Origin: an uncultured bacterium
GTDB taxonomy: Bacteria > Krumholzibacteriota > Krumholzibacteriia > LZORAL124-64-63
Assembly: GCA_937864225.1 (NCBI GenBank)
Contig: CALMJK010000006.1
Coordinates: 124,001 to 188,000 of the forward strand
Direction: 5' to 3'
Length of the DNA: 64,000 nucleotides
A program made the translations under genes and the position numbers. The notes beneath the pieces are model-generated. The model searched no databases. It was not told the origin of the DNA and saw only the letters and a program-made list of their open reading frames with translations. Below, in pieces: positions 52,261 to 60,810 of this stretch. How positions within the stretch are numbered: position 1 is the stretch's first letter; every line of letters begins with the position of its first letter.

Positions 52261-53256
52261 ATGCGTATCGGTCTGACCTACGATCTCTGCTCCGAATGGC
52301 TCGCCCTGGGCTACGCGCCGGAGGACGTGGCCGAATTCGACACCGACGAGACCATCGACATCCTCGATGAGACCATCCGCTCGCTGGGCCATCGGACCGA
52401 TCGGATCGGGCACGCCCGTTCGCTCTGCGCGCGGCTGGTGGCCGGCGACCGCTGGGATCTCGTGTTCAACATCGCCGAAGGGTTGCGAGGCCGCGGGCGG
52501 GAGGCCCTGGTGCCGGCCCTGCTCGAGCTGTACGGCATCGGTTACACGTTCGCCGATCCCCTGGCCTGCGCGACCACCCTCGACAAGTCCGTCGCCAAAC
52601 GCCTGATTCGCGAGGCCGGCCTGCCCACGCCAGCCTTCCGTGTCGTGCAGGACGAGGCGGATCTGCGCGACCTGCCGTCCTGGGAGCTGCGCTGGCCCCT
52701 CTTCGCCAAGCCGGTCGCCGAGGGCACGGGCAAGGGCATCGCCGAGACCTCGCGCGTGGAGACTCCCGAAGAGCTCGAGGCGTGCTGCCGCGACATATTG
52801 ACGCGGCTGCGCGAACCGGTGCTGGTCGAGGAGTACCTGCCCGGCCGCGAGTTCACGGTGGGCATCTTGGGCAACGGCCCGTCGGCCCGCGCGATCGGCA
52901 GCATGGAGGTCGTCTTCCTGAAGCCGGAGGCGCGGACGATCTACTCTTTCGCCACGAAGCACGACTACGAAGATCTGGTCGATTATCAGCCCGTCGCGGC
53001 ACCCGCGCTGCGCGCGAGGATCGAAGCGCTGGCGGTCGCCGCCTTCCGCGTGTTGGAGTGCCGCGACGGAGCGCGGGCCGACATCCGTCTCGACGCGGCG
53101 GGGGAGCCGTCGTTCCTGGAGATCAATCCGCTGCCCGGCTTGAACGCCCTCCACTCCGACCTGCCGTTGCTGGCGCAGATGCACGGGATGGAATTCCGGG
53201 ACCTGATCGCCGGCATCCTCGACGCCGCCTGCCAACGCCTGGGGGTCGGCCCGTGA
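52261..53256 (+). CDS. D-Ala-D-Ala-ligase-like ATP-grasp protein
   Basis: The 331-residue protein joins ATP-dependent ligases of the D-Ala-D-Ala ligase type: N-terminal FNIAEGLRGRGREALVPALLE, ATTLDKSVAKRLIREAGLPTP, the ATP-grasp loop (FAKPVAEGTGKGI), LVEEYLPGREFTVGILG, and the metal-binding ADIRLDAAGEPSFLEINPLPG. It probably links a carboxylate to an amine. The substrate is unknown; the enzyme differs from cell-wall Ddl by its N-terminus. It overlaps the second ATP-grasp gene by 4 nt. Confidence 0.85.
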   Translation: MRIGLTYDLCSEWLALGYAPEDVAEFDTDETIDILDETIRSLGHRTDRIGHARSLCARLVAGDRWDLVFNIAEGLRGRGREALVPALLELYGIGYTFADPLACATTLDKSVAKRLIREAGLPTPAFRVVQDEADLRDLPSWELRWPLFAKPVAEGTGKGIAETSRVETPEELEACCRDILTRLREPVLVEEYLPGREFTVGILGNGPSARAIGSMEVVFLKPEARTIYSFATKHDYEDLVDYQPVAAPALRARIEALAVAAFRVLECRDGARADIRLDAAGEPSFLEINPLPGLNALHSDLPLLAQMHGMEFRDLIAGILDAACQRLGVGP

Positions 53257-54821
53257 GCCGCACGCGCCCCGACGTGCTGGTGCTTCACAACGCTCCCGCC
53301 GCCGAGGGCCTGCGGCCCGGCGCCCCCTGCCGGGAGAGCGACGCGGGCGTGTTGGAGCAGGTCGAGAACGTGACCGCGGCCCTCGCCAAGCTCGGCGTCA
53401 GACACCGCGTGGCGGCCGTGCGCGCGCTCGCGGACGTGACGGCCGCCGTGGCGGCGGCGCCGGAACTGCTGGTCTTCAACCTGGTGGAGGCGCTGGCGGG
53501 CCCGCCCGACGACGTCAGTCGCGTGCCGTCGGTCTGTCGCGCCCACGGCAAGGGGTGGACGGGCGGCGACACCGTGTGCGTGGCGCTCACGCTCGACAAG
53601 TGGCGCACCAAGGCGGTGCTGCGCGCCGCAGGCGTGCCCGTGCCGGGGGCGATCCTGGTCCCGGTCGGATGTCCTGTTCCGTCGCGCGGCCTGCCGCGAG
53701 GCCCCCTCATCGTCAAGCCCGTCGCCGCCGACGCCAGCGAGGGCATCGACACGCATTCCGTGGTCGCGAAGCCGGGCGCCACCCTGCGGCGACTGGTGCT
53801 CGACGTGCACGAGCGCTTCGGGCAGAGCGCGCTGGTCGAGGAGTTCGTGGCGGGGCGCGAGCTGAACGTGAGCCTCTGGGAGCGTGACGGGCGAGTGCAG
53901 GTCCTGCCGATCGCCGAGATGGATTTCAGCATCTACGGCGCCGAACAGCCGCACGTCGTGGGCTATCGCGCCAAGTGGGTCCCGGACGCGCCCGAGTACG
54001 ACGGGTTGGAGCGCATCCTGCCGGCGAAACTGCCGGCGCGCTTGGCGGCCGAGGTCCGCCGCGTCGCGTTGATGGCCTGGGCGGCGACCGGCTGTCTCGA
54101 CTACGCTCGGGTGGACCTGCGCCTGACCCGCCGGGGCCAAGCGCGGGTGATCGAGGTGAACGTGAACCCGGACATCTCGCCCGACGCTGGCTTCCCGGCC
54201 GCGCTGAAGGCCGGACGCATCCGGTTTCCGACCTTCGTCCGCGCGCTGCTCGACAACGCCGAGCGGCGGCGCGCGGCCTGGGCCGCAGCGCCGGCTGCGG
54301 CGCCGGCCCGGCCGGCGGTCGCGGCGGGCGTCCGCGCTCCCGCGCCGCCGATCCGCACCGCGCAGGCAGCGGATCGCGACGCCGTCCTGGCGCTGCTCGC
54401 CGACACGCGCTTTTTCCGGCCCGACGAGTTGGAGGTCGCGGCCGAGGTGTTCGACGATGCGCTCGCGGACGGTCCGGATGGGCACTACCAGTCCTTCGTC
54501 GCGGTCGACGCGGACGGCGTCGCGGGCTGGATCAGCCTGGGACCCACGCCGTGCTCGCTGGGCGCCTGGGACATCTATTGGCTAGGTGTCGCGCCGGGTC
54601 GGCAAGGCCGCGGAGTCGGCAAGGCTCTCGTGCGGCACGGCGAAGAGTTCATCCGGGCGCGCGGCGGCTACCTGTCGGTCATCGAGACCTCCGGCAGCCC
54701 TGGCTACGTCTCGACCAGGGGCTTCTATCTCGGGCTCGGCTACGAGGAAGCCGCGCGCCTGCGCGACTTCTACGCCCTCGGCGACGACCGGATCATCTAC
54801 ACGCGACGGCTGGATACCTGA
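53253..54821 (+). CDS. ATP-grasp ligase fused to a GNAT acetyltransferase
   Basis: The 522-residue protein begins at GTG overlapping the upstream stop. The first 340 residues repeat the ligase design (FNLVEALAG, LTLDKWRTKAVLRAAGVPVP, IVKPVAADASEGI, LVEEFVAGRELNVSLW, YARVDLRLTRRGQARVIEVNVNPD). After an Ala/Pro linker a GNAT domain (about 365-522) follows: IRTAQAADRDAVLALL, WDIYWLGVAPGRQGRGVGKALVRHGE (acetyl-CoA loop) and STRGFYLGLGYEE. The pair of ligases plus acetyltransferase suggests assembly and capping of a small peptide-like or amino-acid conjugate. This is inference. Confidence 0.85.
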   Translation: MSRTRPDVLVLHNAPAAEGLRPGAPCRESDAGVLEQVENVTAALAKLGVRHRVAAVRALADVTAAVAAAPELLVFNLVEALAGPPDDVSRVPSVCRAHGKGWTGGDTVCVALTLDKWRTKAVLRAAGVPVPGAILVPVGCPVPSRGLPRGPLIVKPVAADASEGIDTHSVVAKPGATLRRLVLDVHERFGQSALVEEFVAGRELNVSLWERDGRVQVLPIAEMDFSIYGAEQPHVVGYRAKWVPDAPEYDGLERILPAKLPARLAAEVRRVALMAWAATGCLDYARVDLRLTRRGQARVIEVNVNPDISPDAGFPAALKAGRIRFPTFVRALLDNAERRRAAWAAAPAAAPARPAVAAGVRAPAPPIRTAQAADRDAVLALLADTRFFRPDELEVAAEVFDDALADGPDGHYQSFVAVDADGVAGWISLGPTPCSLGAWDIYWLGVAPGRQGRGVGKALVRHGEEFIRARGGYLSVIETSGSPGYVSTRGFYLGLGYEEAARLRDFYALGDDRIIYTRRLDT

Positions 54822-54840
54822 GCCCGGCCCACTCGCGGCC

Positions 54841-54875
54841 TGAAAACGAGAAGCCCGGCCGCGTGGCCGGGCTTC
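54841..54875 (-). terminator. Rho-independent terminator between convergent genes
   Basis: GAAGCCCGGCC (54850-54860) and GGCCGGGCTTC (54865-54875) form an 11-bp stem with a GCGT loop. On the minus strand it is followed by TCGTTTTCA. It lies 48 nt after the decarboxylase stop and may also help end the ATP-grasp operon. Confidence 0.65.
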
Positions 54876-54922
54876 CCGAAACGCTGCGCGGCGCACCGCC
54901 GCGCGACCACAAGCAGGCCGTG

Positions 54923-56266
54923 TCAGAGCTTGACGATGTCGATCAGATAGTCGCCGCCGAGCACGGCGCGGTGCCACTCTCCGATCTTCTCGCCGGGGAT
55001 CAGCAGCGGCCAGCCCGGGGGGCAGGTCGCCACCAACTCGGCCGCGGTCCGGCCCACGGCCTGATCCACTTCGACCCGCTCGCGCGCCGCGTAATGCGCC
55101 TCGCGGGGCGTCATGACCATTTCCGGCTGGTTCATCCGCGTGCCGGCGCGCGGCAGAAAGCCGGGCGAGGCCAGCAACAGCGGCTTCACCTGCCGGCAAG
55201 CCCGTTCGAAGCGCTTGAGGTCGGCCAGGGTGTTGAAGAACGAGAAGATGAAGAGCACGCCGGTGGCGTCGTGGAACTCGTTGTCGACTCCCGCCTCGTA
55301 GAACCAGCGCGCGAGCTGGTCGGCGCCGGCCCGCTCGGTGGTCAGGAAGAACTTCAGCGGGTCCTGCGTCGCCACGCCCTCGGGCACGTGGTAGCGGATC
55401 AGGCCGTCGCCGTTGTGCTGGCGGCGCTTGACGCCCGTCAGCTCGTCCACCAGTCGGGCGATCTGCCCCGCGGTGGCCGGGTCGAAGAGCCGATCCACGG
55501 CCTTCTCGAGGCTGAGCATCAGCAGATTGCTGAGGGTCGTGGTCTCGAGGAGGTCCAGGCTCCTGGCCAAGTCGCGCTCGTTCAACCGCGACGAGTTCGG
55601 CAGGTGCAGCAGCGCCGTCTGCACGAGGGCGCCCGCATACTTGTGCAGGCTGTGCAGCACGATGTCCACGTCGAGGTTGAGCGCCGAGAGGGGCAGCGCC
55701 GGGCTGGCGGGCCAGTGGCTGCCGTGGCTCTCGTCGACCACGATCTCGAGCCCGTGACGGCGGCAGACGTCGACGCAGCGCGGCAGATCCGCGCCCCAGC
55801 CCTCGAAGGTCGGGTTCGTGAAGATGATCGCCGTGGGGGCGTCCGGTCCGGCGCCCGCGAAGAGCTCGTCCAGCTCCTCCGGCGTGACCACCGCGCCCTC
55901 CGGTCGGATGAAACGCGGCTTCAGGCCGGAGAGGACCATCCCGTTGACGATCGACTTGTGGCAATTGCGGACGACCCAGACCGACGCGTGCCGGCGCGAC
56001 AGCGCCATGACCGCCGCGAGGCAGCCGGTGGTGGTGCCGCTGGTCAGGCACAGCGTCCGTTTCGTTCCGTAGTGCGTCGCGATGCGGGCCTCGAAACCCA
56101 CCAGATCGCGCCGCTGGAAGTAGCGCACGTCGCGGGAGACGAGCTGCGCCGGCATCAGACGCTTCTCCACCGTGCGCCCCTGATGGGCGGGCGTGTGCAG
56201 GTGCAGACTGATCGCCGGCCGGGCCTCGACCATCTCCGCGAAGTTGGCGTGGGGCCTAGCTGCCAT
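54923..56266 (-). CDS. PLP-dependent Orn/Lys/Arg decarboxylase-family protein
   Basis: The 447-residue enzyme is a fold-type-I PLP protein of the arginine/lysine decarboxylase group: HTPAHQGRTVE (variant of TPGHKxG), LTSGTTTGCLAAVMAL, EIVVDESHGSHWP (PLP-binding Asp and His), and VLHSLHKYAGAL with the Schiff-base Lys. C-terminal residues EWHRAVLGGDYLIDIVKL end the domain. It overlaps the upstream DUF3326-like gene by 11 nt. The substrate could be arginine or an analogue, and may relate to the convergent ligase operon, but this is not shown. Confidence 0.85.
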   Translation of the reverse strand: MAARPHANFAEMVEARPAISLHLHTPAHQGRTVEKRLMPAQLVSRDVRYFQRRDLVGFEARIATHYGTKRTLCLTSGTTTGCLAAVMALSRRHASVWVVRNCHKSIVNGMVLSGLKPRFIRPEGAVVTPEELDELFAGAGPDAPTAIIFTNPTFEGWGADLPRCVDVCRRHGLEIVVDESHGSHWPASPALPLSALNLDVDIVLHSLHKYAGALVQTALLHLPNSSRLNERDLARSLDLLETTTLSNLLMLSLEKAVDRLFDPATAGQIARLVDELTGVKRRQHNGDGLIRYHVPEGVATQDPLKFFLTTERAGADQLARWFYEAGVDNEFHDATGVLFIFSFFNTLADLKRFERACRQVKPLLLASPGFLPRAGTRMNQPEMVMTPREAHYAARERVEVDQAVGRTAAELVATCPPGWPLLIPGEKIGEWHRAVLGGDYLIDIVKL

Positions 56267-57569
56267 AGAACATCGCCTCCAGCGCGGCGACGGGGCGGCG
56301 GATCTGCTCGAGAGCGATCCCCGCGCGCATCGCCAGCAACACCCCCGCGGCCTCGGCGTAGCTCTTCACCCGGACGATGGCCGGGTGATCCTGCAGGCCG
56401 AGGTCCTCGGGGGAGGTCCCGAAGGCGGTACGGTTCTCCTCGACGAGGATGACCGGTACGCCCCTCTCCAGGCACATGAAAAACGGCAGCCCCCCGACCG
56501 CGGTGGACGGCAGCACCAAGGCCGCCAGGTCCTCGGTCGAGATGACGCCCGGGTCGCACGACGGGCCGCTCGTGCGTGGCATGGGCCGCGGCGAGCGGTG
56601 CAGGCCCTTGAGCACGGATCCGATGTACGTCGACGAGATCAGCTCCGAGGCGTCCCGTGGATCGCCGAGCGTGCCGAGCATCGCGTTGGCGACGTCGCCC
56701 AGCAGGGGCCCGTGCGTGATCGGCAGCGGGAGGTAGGTCGTCATCGTGTGCGTCAGGATCGCCTCGGCGCCGCCCCACGGATTCGGGATGTCCTGCTCGT
56801 TGTAATAGCGCTGGCGCAGGGCGTCGTCCACGAACAGCTCGCTGGCGATGCAGATCGCCTCGGCCGATTTGGCGAGGCGCTCGATCCCCTCGAAGCAGGG
56901 CTCGAGATCCCCGAACTCTCCCGTCGCGTGGCCGTGCTCCGAGAACACACAGGTGATGTCGAACGGCTTGCGCGTGACCAGAACCTGCGAAATCGGCAGC
57001 CCCCCCACGGTCCGCATCGCCTCGATGCAGTTCATGGTGTTGTTGAGGAACTTCTGCTCGGCCGGCGTGCCGACCAGCACCGCGATCTCGCGCGGGGGCA
57101 CGTCGAGCAGGTCGAGGTGACCCAGCAGGAAATGGCAGAAGAGGTTCCCCTCGAGGCAGCGCACTTTCGGGCCCGCGTGGTAGAGGTCGGCCGCGGTGAT
57201 CGCGTTGGGGTTCGTGAGCACCAGATCGGCGGCCTCGGCCAGCAGGTTCGTGACGGGCACGCCGTCCCCGCAGAAGCCGCCGAATTCCGCGCGCACGCCC
57301 GTCGGGATGATGTGCCCGACGACGAAACGGGCGCGGCGCTTGCCGACGGCCTGATTGGGCCTGAGCAAGGAGCCCCAGATCTGTTTGCGGGTTGTTTCGA
57401 CCGCTGCGGCCTCGAACACCAACTGGTCAGCGTCGGCCTTGACGACGATGACCCGAACGGGAACGTGTCCCCTGGGGACCGACCTCGAAAGTTCCTCACC
57501 AATGCGGGTCCACGACCGTTCCTTGGGAGGGAGCTTGACCACGCTCACGTGGCGGGAGACTTTGGCCAT
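56256..57569 (-). CDS. DUF3326-like protein
   Basis: The 437-residue soluble protein starts at an ATG with AAAGGAG 6 nt upstream. Recognisable stretches are FVVGHIIPTGVRAEFGGFCGDGVPVTNLLAEAADLVLTNPNAI (quoted in parts: GFCGDGVPV, LTNPNAI), LEGNLFCHFLLG, and IPNPWGGAEAILTH, which I associate from memory with DUF3326, a family of unknown function found in cyanobacteria and others. No catalytic motif is obvious, although conserved Asn, His and Gly are frequent. It is coupled to the PLP decarboxylase (11-nt overlap) and probably transcribed from the promoter at 57637-57666. Confidence 0.7.
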   Translation of the reverse strand: MAKVSRHVSVVKLPPKERSWTRIGEELSRSVPRGHVPVRVIVVKADADQLVFEAAAVETTRKQIWGSLLRPNQAVGKRRARFVVGHIIPTGVRAEFGGFCGDGVPVTNLLAEAADLVLTNPNAITAADLYHAGPKVRCLEGNLFCHFLLGHLDLLDVPPREIAVLVGTPAEQKFLNNTMNCIEAMRTVGGLPISQVLVTRKPFDITCVFSEHGHATGEFGDLEPCFEGIERLAKSAEAICIASELFVDDALRQRYYNEQDIPNPWGGAEAILTHTMTTYLPLPITHGPLLGDVANAMLGTLGDPRDASELISSTYIGSVLKGLHRSPRPMPRTSGPSCDPGVISTEDLAALVLPSTAVGGLPFFMCLERGVPVILVEENRTAFGTSPEDLGLQDHPAIVRVKSYAEAAGVLLAMRAGIALEQIRRPVAALEAMFYGS

Positions 57570-57636
57570 CGGGCTCCTTTGAGCGGGTTGGGCGGTGCTT
57601 CCTAATCCTGCCCCGCGGGCAGACGATTGGCGCCAT

Positions 57637-57666
57637 ACAATAAGCACTGTACCCGGTCGCACCCAA
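57637..57666 (-). promoter_or_regulatory. Sigma70 promoter of the DUF3326-decarboxylase operon
   Basis: On the minus strand, TTGGGT (57666-57661) and TATTGT (57642-57637) are 18 nt apart, with about 60 nt of leader before the ATG at 57569. Confidence 0.45.
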
Positions 57667-57906
57667 CATTATTTTGTCGCGCCGCAGGCCGGGTCCCTAA
57701 GCCGAAATATTTTCCCCGCCGGTGACCCGCGAACGCCCGGTCGCGCCCCGGCGGGAGGGTCAGCGCGCCGGCCGCCTCGACAGCGCGCCGCCGCGGCGAT
57801 ACCTTGGACCCTGCCGTGGCACCCACCGCGACCACGGCGTCTGCAGCGCCCGGCGCCCCTGCCGGCGGCCGCGTCGGTCCAAGCAAACCGGGAGGAGACC
57901 CCACTC
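57667..57906. other. Intergenic stretch upstream of tpx
   Basis: Together with the minus-strand leader and promoter just to its left this makes 337 bp without a gene. It contains AT-richer segments (57667-57676 and 57705-57714) but no clear promoter for tpx. A GGAGGAG site (57890-57896 region) precedes tpx. No OxyR-type site or repeat was seen. Confidence 0.3.
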
Positions 57907-58416
57907 ATGTCCACGATCACGCTCAAGGGCAATCCCATCCACACCAGCGGCAGCCTGCCCGCGCTCGGCGCCAAGGCGCCCGATTTTCGCCTCACCAAGG
58001 GGGACCTGAGCGACGTCTCGCTCCGGGACTTCGCCGGCAAGAAGGTGGTCCTGAACATCGTGCCGAGTCTCGACACCGGCGTCTGCGCGGCCTCGGCGCG
58101 CCGCTTCAATCAGGAGGCGGGTGGCCTGCCCGGCACGGTCGTGCTCACGGTGAGCCGCGACCTGCCGTTCGCCCAGAGCCGTTTCTGCGAGATGGAGGGC
58201 CTCCATAACGTGGTCCCGCTGTCGCAGTTGCGCGACCGGGCCTTCGGCGCGGCCTACGGCGTGGAGATCACGGACGGCCCGCTGGCCGGCCTGCTCGCGC
58301 GCGCCGTGGTCGTGCTCGACGCCGCCCACAAGATCGCCTACACGGAGCAGGTGCCCGAGATCGCGCAGGAGCCCGACTACGCCCAGGCGCTGGCTGCCGT
58401 GAAGGCACTGCCGTAG
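57907..58416 (+). CDS. tpx: Thiol peroxidase (Tpx, atypical 2-Cys peroxiredoxin)
   Basis: The 169-residue cytoplasmic or periplasmic peroxidase reduces H2O2 and alkyl peroxides. The peroxidatic Cys60 is in [16 protein letters not shown] and the resolving Cys94 in SRFCEMEGL, matching the Cys61/Cys95 spacing of E. coli Tpx. [11 protein letters not shown] opens the domain. No signal peptide is seen. GGAGGAG lies 11 nt before the ATG. It ends 5 nt before the MFS gene, so the two could be co-transcribed. Confidence 0.95.
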   Translation: MSTITLKGNPIHTSGSLPALGAKAPDFRLTKGDLSDVSLRDFAGKKVVLNIVPSLDTGVCAASARRFNQEAGGLPGTVVLTVSRDLPFAQSRFCEMEGLHNVVPLSQLRDRAFGAAYGVEITDGPLAGLLARAVVVLDAAHKIAYTEQVPEIAQEPDYAQALAAVKALP

Positions 58417-58421
58417 CCCCC

Positions 58422-59750
58422 GTGTTGGACACGCCGTCCGCAGCGCGCGCGCCGCGCCGCGCCGAAACGGCCTGGTGCCTCTACGACTGGGCCAACTCCG
58501 CCTTCGCCACGACGGTGATGGCGGCGCTCTTTCCGCCCTTTTACCGCGGCCTCTGCCTCGAGGCGGGATTGCCCGGCGCGACGGCCACGGCGTACTGGGG
58601 CTACACGACGGCCGGGGCGTTGCTCGTGGCGGCGTTGCTGGGGCCGCTGCTGGGCGCGGTCGCGGACCACACGGGCGGCAAGAAGCTCTGGACGGCCGGC
58701 TTCGCGGCGCTCGGCGTCGCCGCGACGGCGGCGTTCACGTTCATCGGGCCCGCCGACTGGCAGCTGGCGACGTTGCTCTACGTGCTCGCGAACGTCGGCT
58801 TCTCGGGCTCGATCGTCTTCTACGAGGCGCTGCTGCCGGTCGTGGCGCCGGCCGGCGGCATGGACCGGGTTTCATCGCGCGGCTACGCCCTTGGCTACGT
58901 GGGGGGCGGGCTGCTGCTGGCGCTGAACGCGGTGATGGTGATGAAGCCGGGCTGGTTCGGCCTGGCCGGCACGGGCGCCGCGGTCCGCGCGAGCTTCGTC
59001 ACCGTCTCGGTCTGGTGGGCGCTGTTCACGTTGCCGTTGCTGAGCGGCGTGTCCGAGCCGCCGCCGGCCCGCGCTCCAGGCGAGCCGGCCGGCGCCTGGC
59101 GCGCCGGCGTCGCGCGCCTGGGCGCCACCGCGCGCGAGGTGCGCCGCTACCGGCACCTGCTGCTCTTTCTGCTCGCCTTCTGGATCTACAACGACGGCAT
59201 CGGCACCGTCATCAAGATGGCCACTGCCTACGGGGACGAGCTCGGGATCGGCGTGGGGGCCATGACCGGGGCGTTGCTGGTGACGCAGTTCGTGGGCGTG
59301 CCGTTCACGCTCCTGTTCGGCCGCATGGCGCAGCGCCTCGGCGCGAAAGGCGCGGTGCTGATCGCCTTGGGCGTGTACGTGCTCATCGCCGGCGGCGGAT
59401 TCTTTCTGCGCACGGCCGGACATTTCTATGCGCTCGCCTTCCTGGTGGGCACCGTGCAGGGCGGCAGCCAGGCGCTCAGCCGCTCCCTCTTCGGCCGCCT
59501 GATCCCCCGCCACCGCGCCGGCGAATTCTTCGGCTTTTTCAGCACCAGCGCCAAGTTCGCCGGCATCGCCGGGCCGCTGCTCTTCGGCGCGGTCAGCCAG
59601 ACGGCCGGCGGCAGCCGCCTGGGCATCGTCTCCCTGATCGTGTTCTTCGGCGCAGGCGCCCTGCTGCTGGCGCGGGTGGACGTGGCGGCGGGAGAGGCGG
59701 CGGCGCGGCAGGCGGAGCGGGAGGCCGGGCGAGATATGGCCCGACCTTGA
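58422..59750 (+). CDS. UMF1/Atg22-like MFS transporter
   Basis: The 442-residue membrane protein has about 12 hydrophobic segments and the UMF1-type N-terminus (ETAWCLYDWANSAFATTVMAALFPPFY), then LLGPLLGAVADHTGGKKLWT (MFS A-motif), LPVVAPAGGMDRVSSRGYALGYVGGG and LFGRLIPRHRAGEFFGFF. Relatives are proposed to export amino acids or related small molecules. The GTG start 58422 lacks a strong ribosome site; it follows tpx by 5 nt. Confidence 0.85.
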   Translation: MLDTPSAARAPRRAETAWCLYDWANSAFATTVMAALFPPFYRGLCLEAGLPGATATAYWGYTTAGALLVAALLGPLLGAVADHTGGKKLWTAGFAALGVAATAAFTFIGPADWQLATLLYVLANVGFSGSIVFYEALLPVVAPAGGMDRVSSRGYALGYVGGGLLLALNAVMVMKPGWFGLAGTGAAVRASFVTVSVWWALFTLPLLSGVSEPPPARAPGEPAGAWRAGVARLGATAREVRRYRHLLLFLLAFWIYNDGIGTVIKMATAYGDELGIGVGAMTGALLVTQFVGVPFTLLFGRMAQRLGAKGAVLIALGVYVLIAGGGFFLRTAGHFYALAFLVGTVQGGSQALSRSLFGRLIPRHRAGEFFGFFSTSAKFAGIAGPLLFGAVSQTAGGSRLGIVSLIVFFGAGALLLARVDVAAGEAAARQAEREAGRDMARP

Positions 59751-59887
59751 GCGAGCGATCCTGTTTTCGATCAACCGAGCGCCGATCCTACCGATCCGTA
59801 GAGGTGGACGGGAGACGATCGACCGTCAGGGAGCGGGTCGCGCCGGGCGCGAACCGCGATGCACAGGCACCCGGGGGGGGAGACGGC

Positions 59888-60031
59888 GTGAAGCAAGACG
59901 AGAGGCGCAAGCCGCAGGACCGCCGCACCGGCCAAGACCGCCGGAAGTTCCAGGATCCCGCATACAAGGGCCCCGAGCGTCGCAGCGGCCAGGATCGACG
60001 CGACGTGCCGGACCGCCGCAAAAAAGGTTAG
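59888..60031 (+). CDS. 47-residue DRR-repeat basic peptide
   Basis: A GTG start follows a G-rich site (GGGGGGGAG, 59874-59882 region). The peptide is made of five short Asp-Arg-Arg units (QDRRTG, QDRRKF, ERRSGQDRR, PDRRKKG), highly charged and probably disordered. Such motifs also occur as tails on signalling proteins. The frame is open upstream to the MFS stop, so the exact start is uncertain. Function unknown. Confidence 0.45.
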   Translation: MKQDERRKPQDRRTGQDRRKFQDPAYKGPERRSGQDRRDVPDRRKKG

Positions 60032-60069
60032 TTCGCCCCGTCGCGAGACGGCCCTGCGGCGGTTTGCGC

Positions 60070-60098
60070 TTGCCAGGGATTTTGTGGTGTGCTATATT
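60070..60098 (+). promoter_or_regulatory. Sigma70 promoter of the TetR/efflux operon
   Basis: TTGCCA (60070-60075) and TATATT (60093-60098) are exactly 17 nt apart, in an AT-rich stretch that contrasts with its neighbours. The TetR ATG follows at 60139 with an AAGAGG site. Confidence 0.7.
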
Positions 60099-60116
60099 AA
60101 ACATACGTTTGATTAA
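60097..60116. promoter_or_regulatory. Putative TetR operator
   Basis: A 20-bp imperfect palindrome with half-sites TTAAACATAC and (reverse complement of the right half) TTAATCAAAC, agreeing at 8 of 10 positions. It overlaps the end of the -10 and the predicted transcription start, so binding would block RNA polymerase. Autoregulation by the adjacent TetR is expected. Confidence 0.65.
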
Positions 60117-60138
60117 AACATTCATTCAAGAGGCTTCG

Positions 60139-60810
60139 ATGCGCGACGCTCTCCAATCTGGTGATGTACGCCGCCCCGCCGCCGCGGCGACGCGGGAGGC
60201 CCTGCTGGCGGCCGGCCTGGAGACCTTCGCCGCGCGTGGCTTCGACGGGGCGCGCGTCGGCCAGATCGCGCGCGCCGCCGGGGTGAACAAGGCGCTCGTC
60301 AGCTACCACTTCGGGGGCAAGCTGGGCCTGTTCGGGGCGATCGTGAGCGGAATGCTCGACGAGATCACGGGTCGCCTGAGCGCGCTGCGCGACCCGCAGG
60401 TGCCGGCCGACGCGCGGCTGCAGGAGTTTGTGCGGGTCTGGGGAGAGCTGGCGCAGGAGCGGCCGGATTTTCCGCCGATGATGCTGCGCGAGCTGCTCTC
60501 GGGCGGCGCGCACCTGGGCGAGGAGCAGATGCGGCGCGTGCTGGGCGTGTTCGAGCTGGTGCGGGAGATCATCGCGCAGGGCGTGGCTGAAGGCCGTTTC
60601 CGGGCGGTCGACCCCCTGCTCACCCACCTGAGCCTGATGGGCAGCCTCATGTTCTTCTTCGCGACGGCGCCCGCGCGCGAGCGATTGCTGGCGCAGCGGC
60701 GGCTGCCGGTCGCGGCCCCGGACAACGCGCGCTTCGTGAGTTTCATGCAGGAACTGATCGGCGTCGGCCTGTCGACGCCGTCGACGTGGACACGGGGAGG
60801 AGCGTCGTGA
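60139..60810 (+). CDS. TetR/AcrR-family repressor (CecR/YbhH-like)
   Basis: The 223-residue regulator has an N-terminal TetR HTH (AATREALLAAGLETFAARGF ... IARAAGVNKALVSYHFGGK, residues about 15-60) and a helical ligand-binding domain. The ATG 60139 has AAGAGG upstream; an upstream reading would span the operator. It precedes an adaptor lipoprotein, ABC ATPase and TolC gene, as in the ybh (CecR-YbhGFSR) arrangement. It is expected to repress this efflux operon until a drug or metabolite binds. Confidence 0.88.
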   Translation: MRDALQSGDVRRPAAAATREALLAAGLETFAARGFDGARVGQIARAAGVNKALVSYHFGGKLGLFGAIVSGMLDEITGRLSALRDPQVPADARLQEFVRVWGELAQERPDFPPMMLRELLSGGAHLGEEQMRRVLGVFELVREIIAQGVAEGRFRAVDPLLTHLSLMGSLMFFFATAPARERLLAQRRLPVAAPDNARFVSFMQELIGVGLSTPSTWTRGGAS

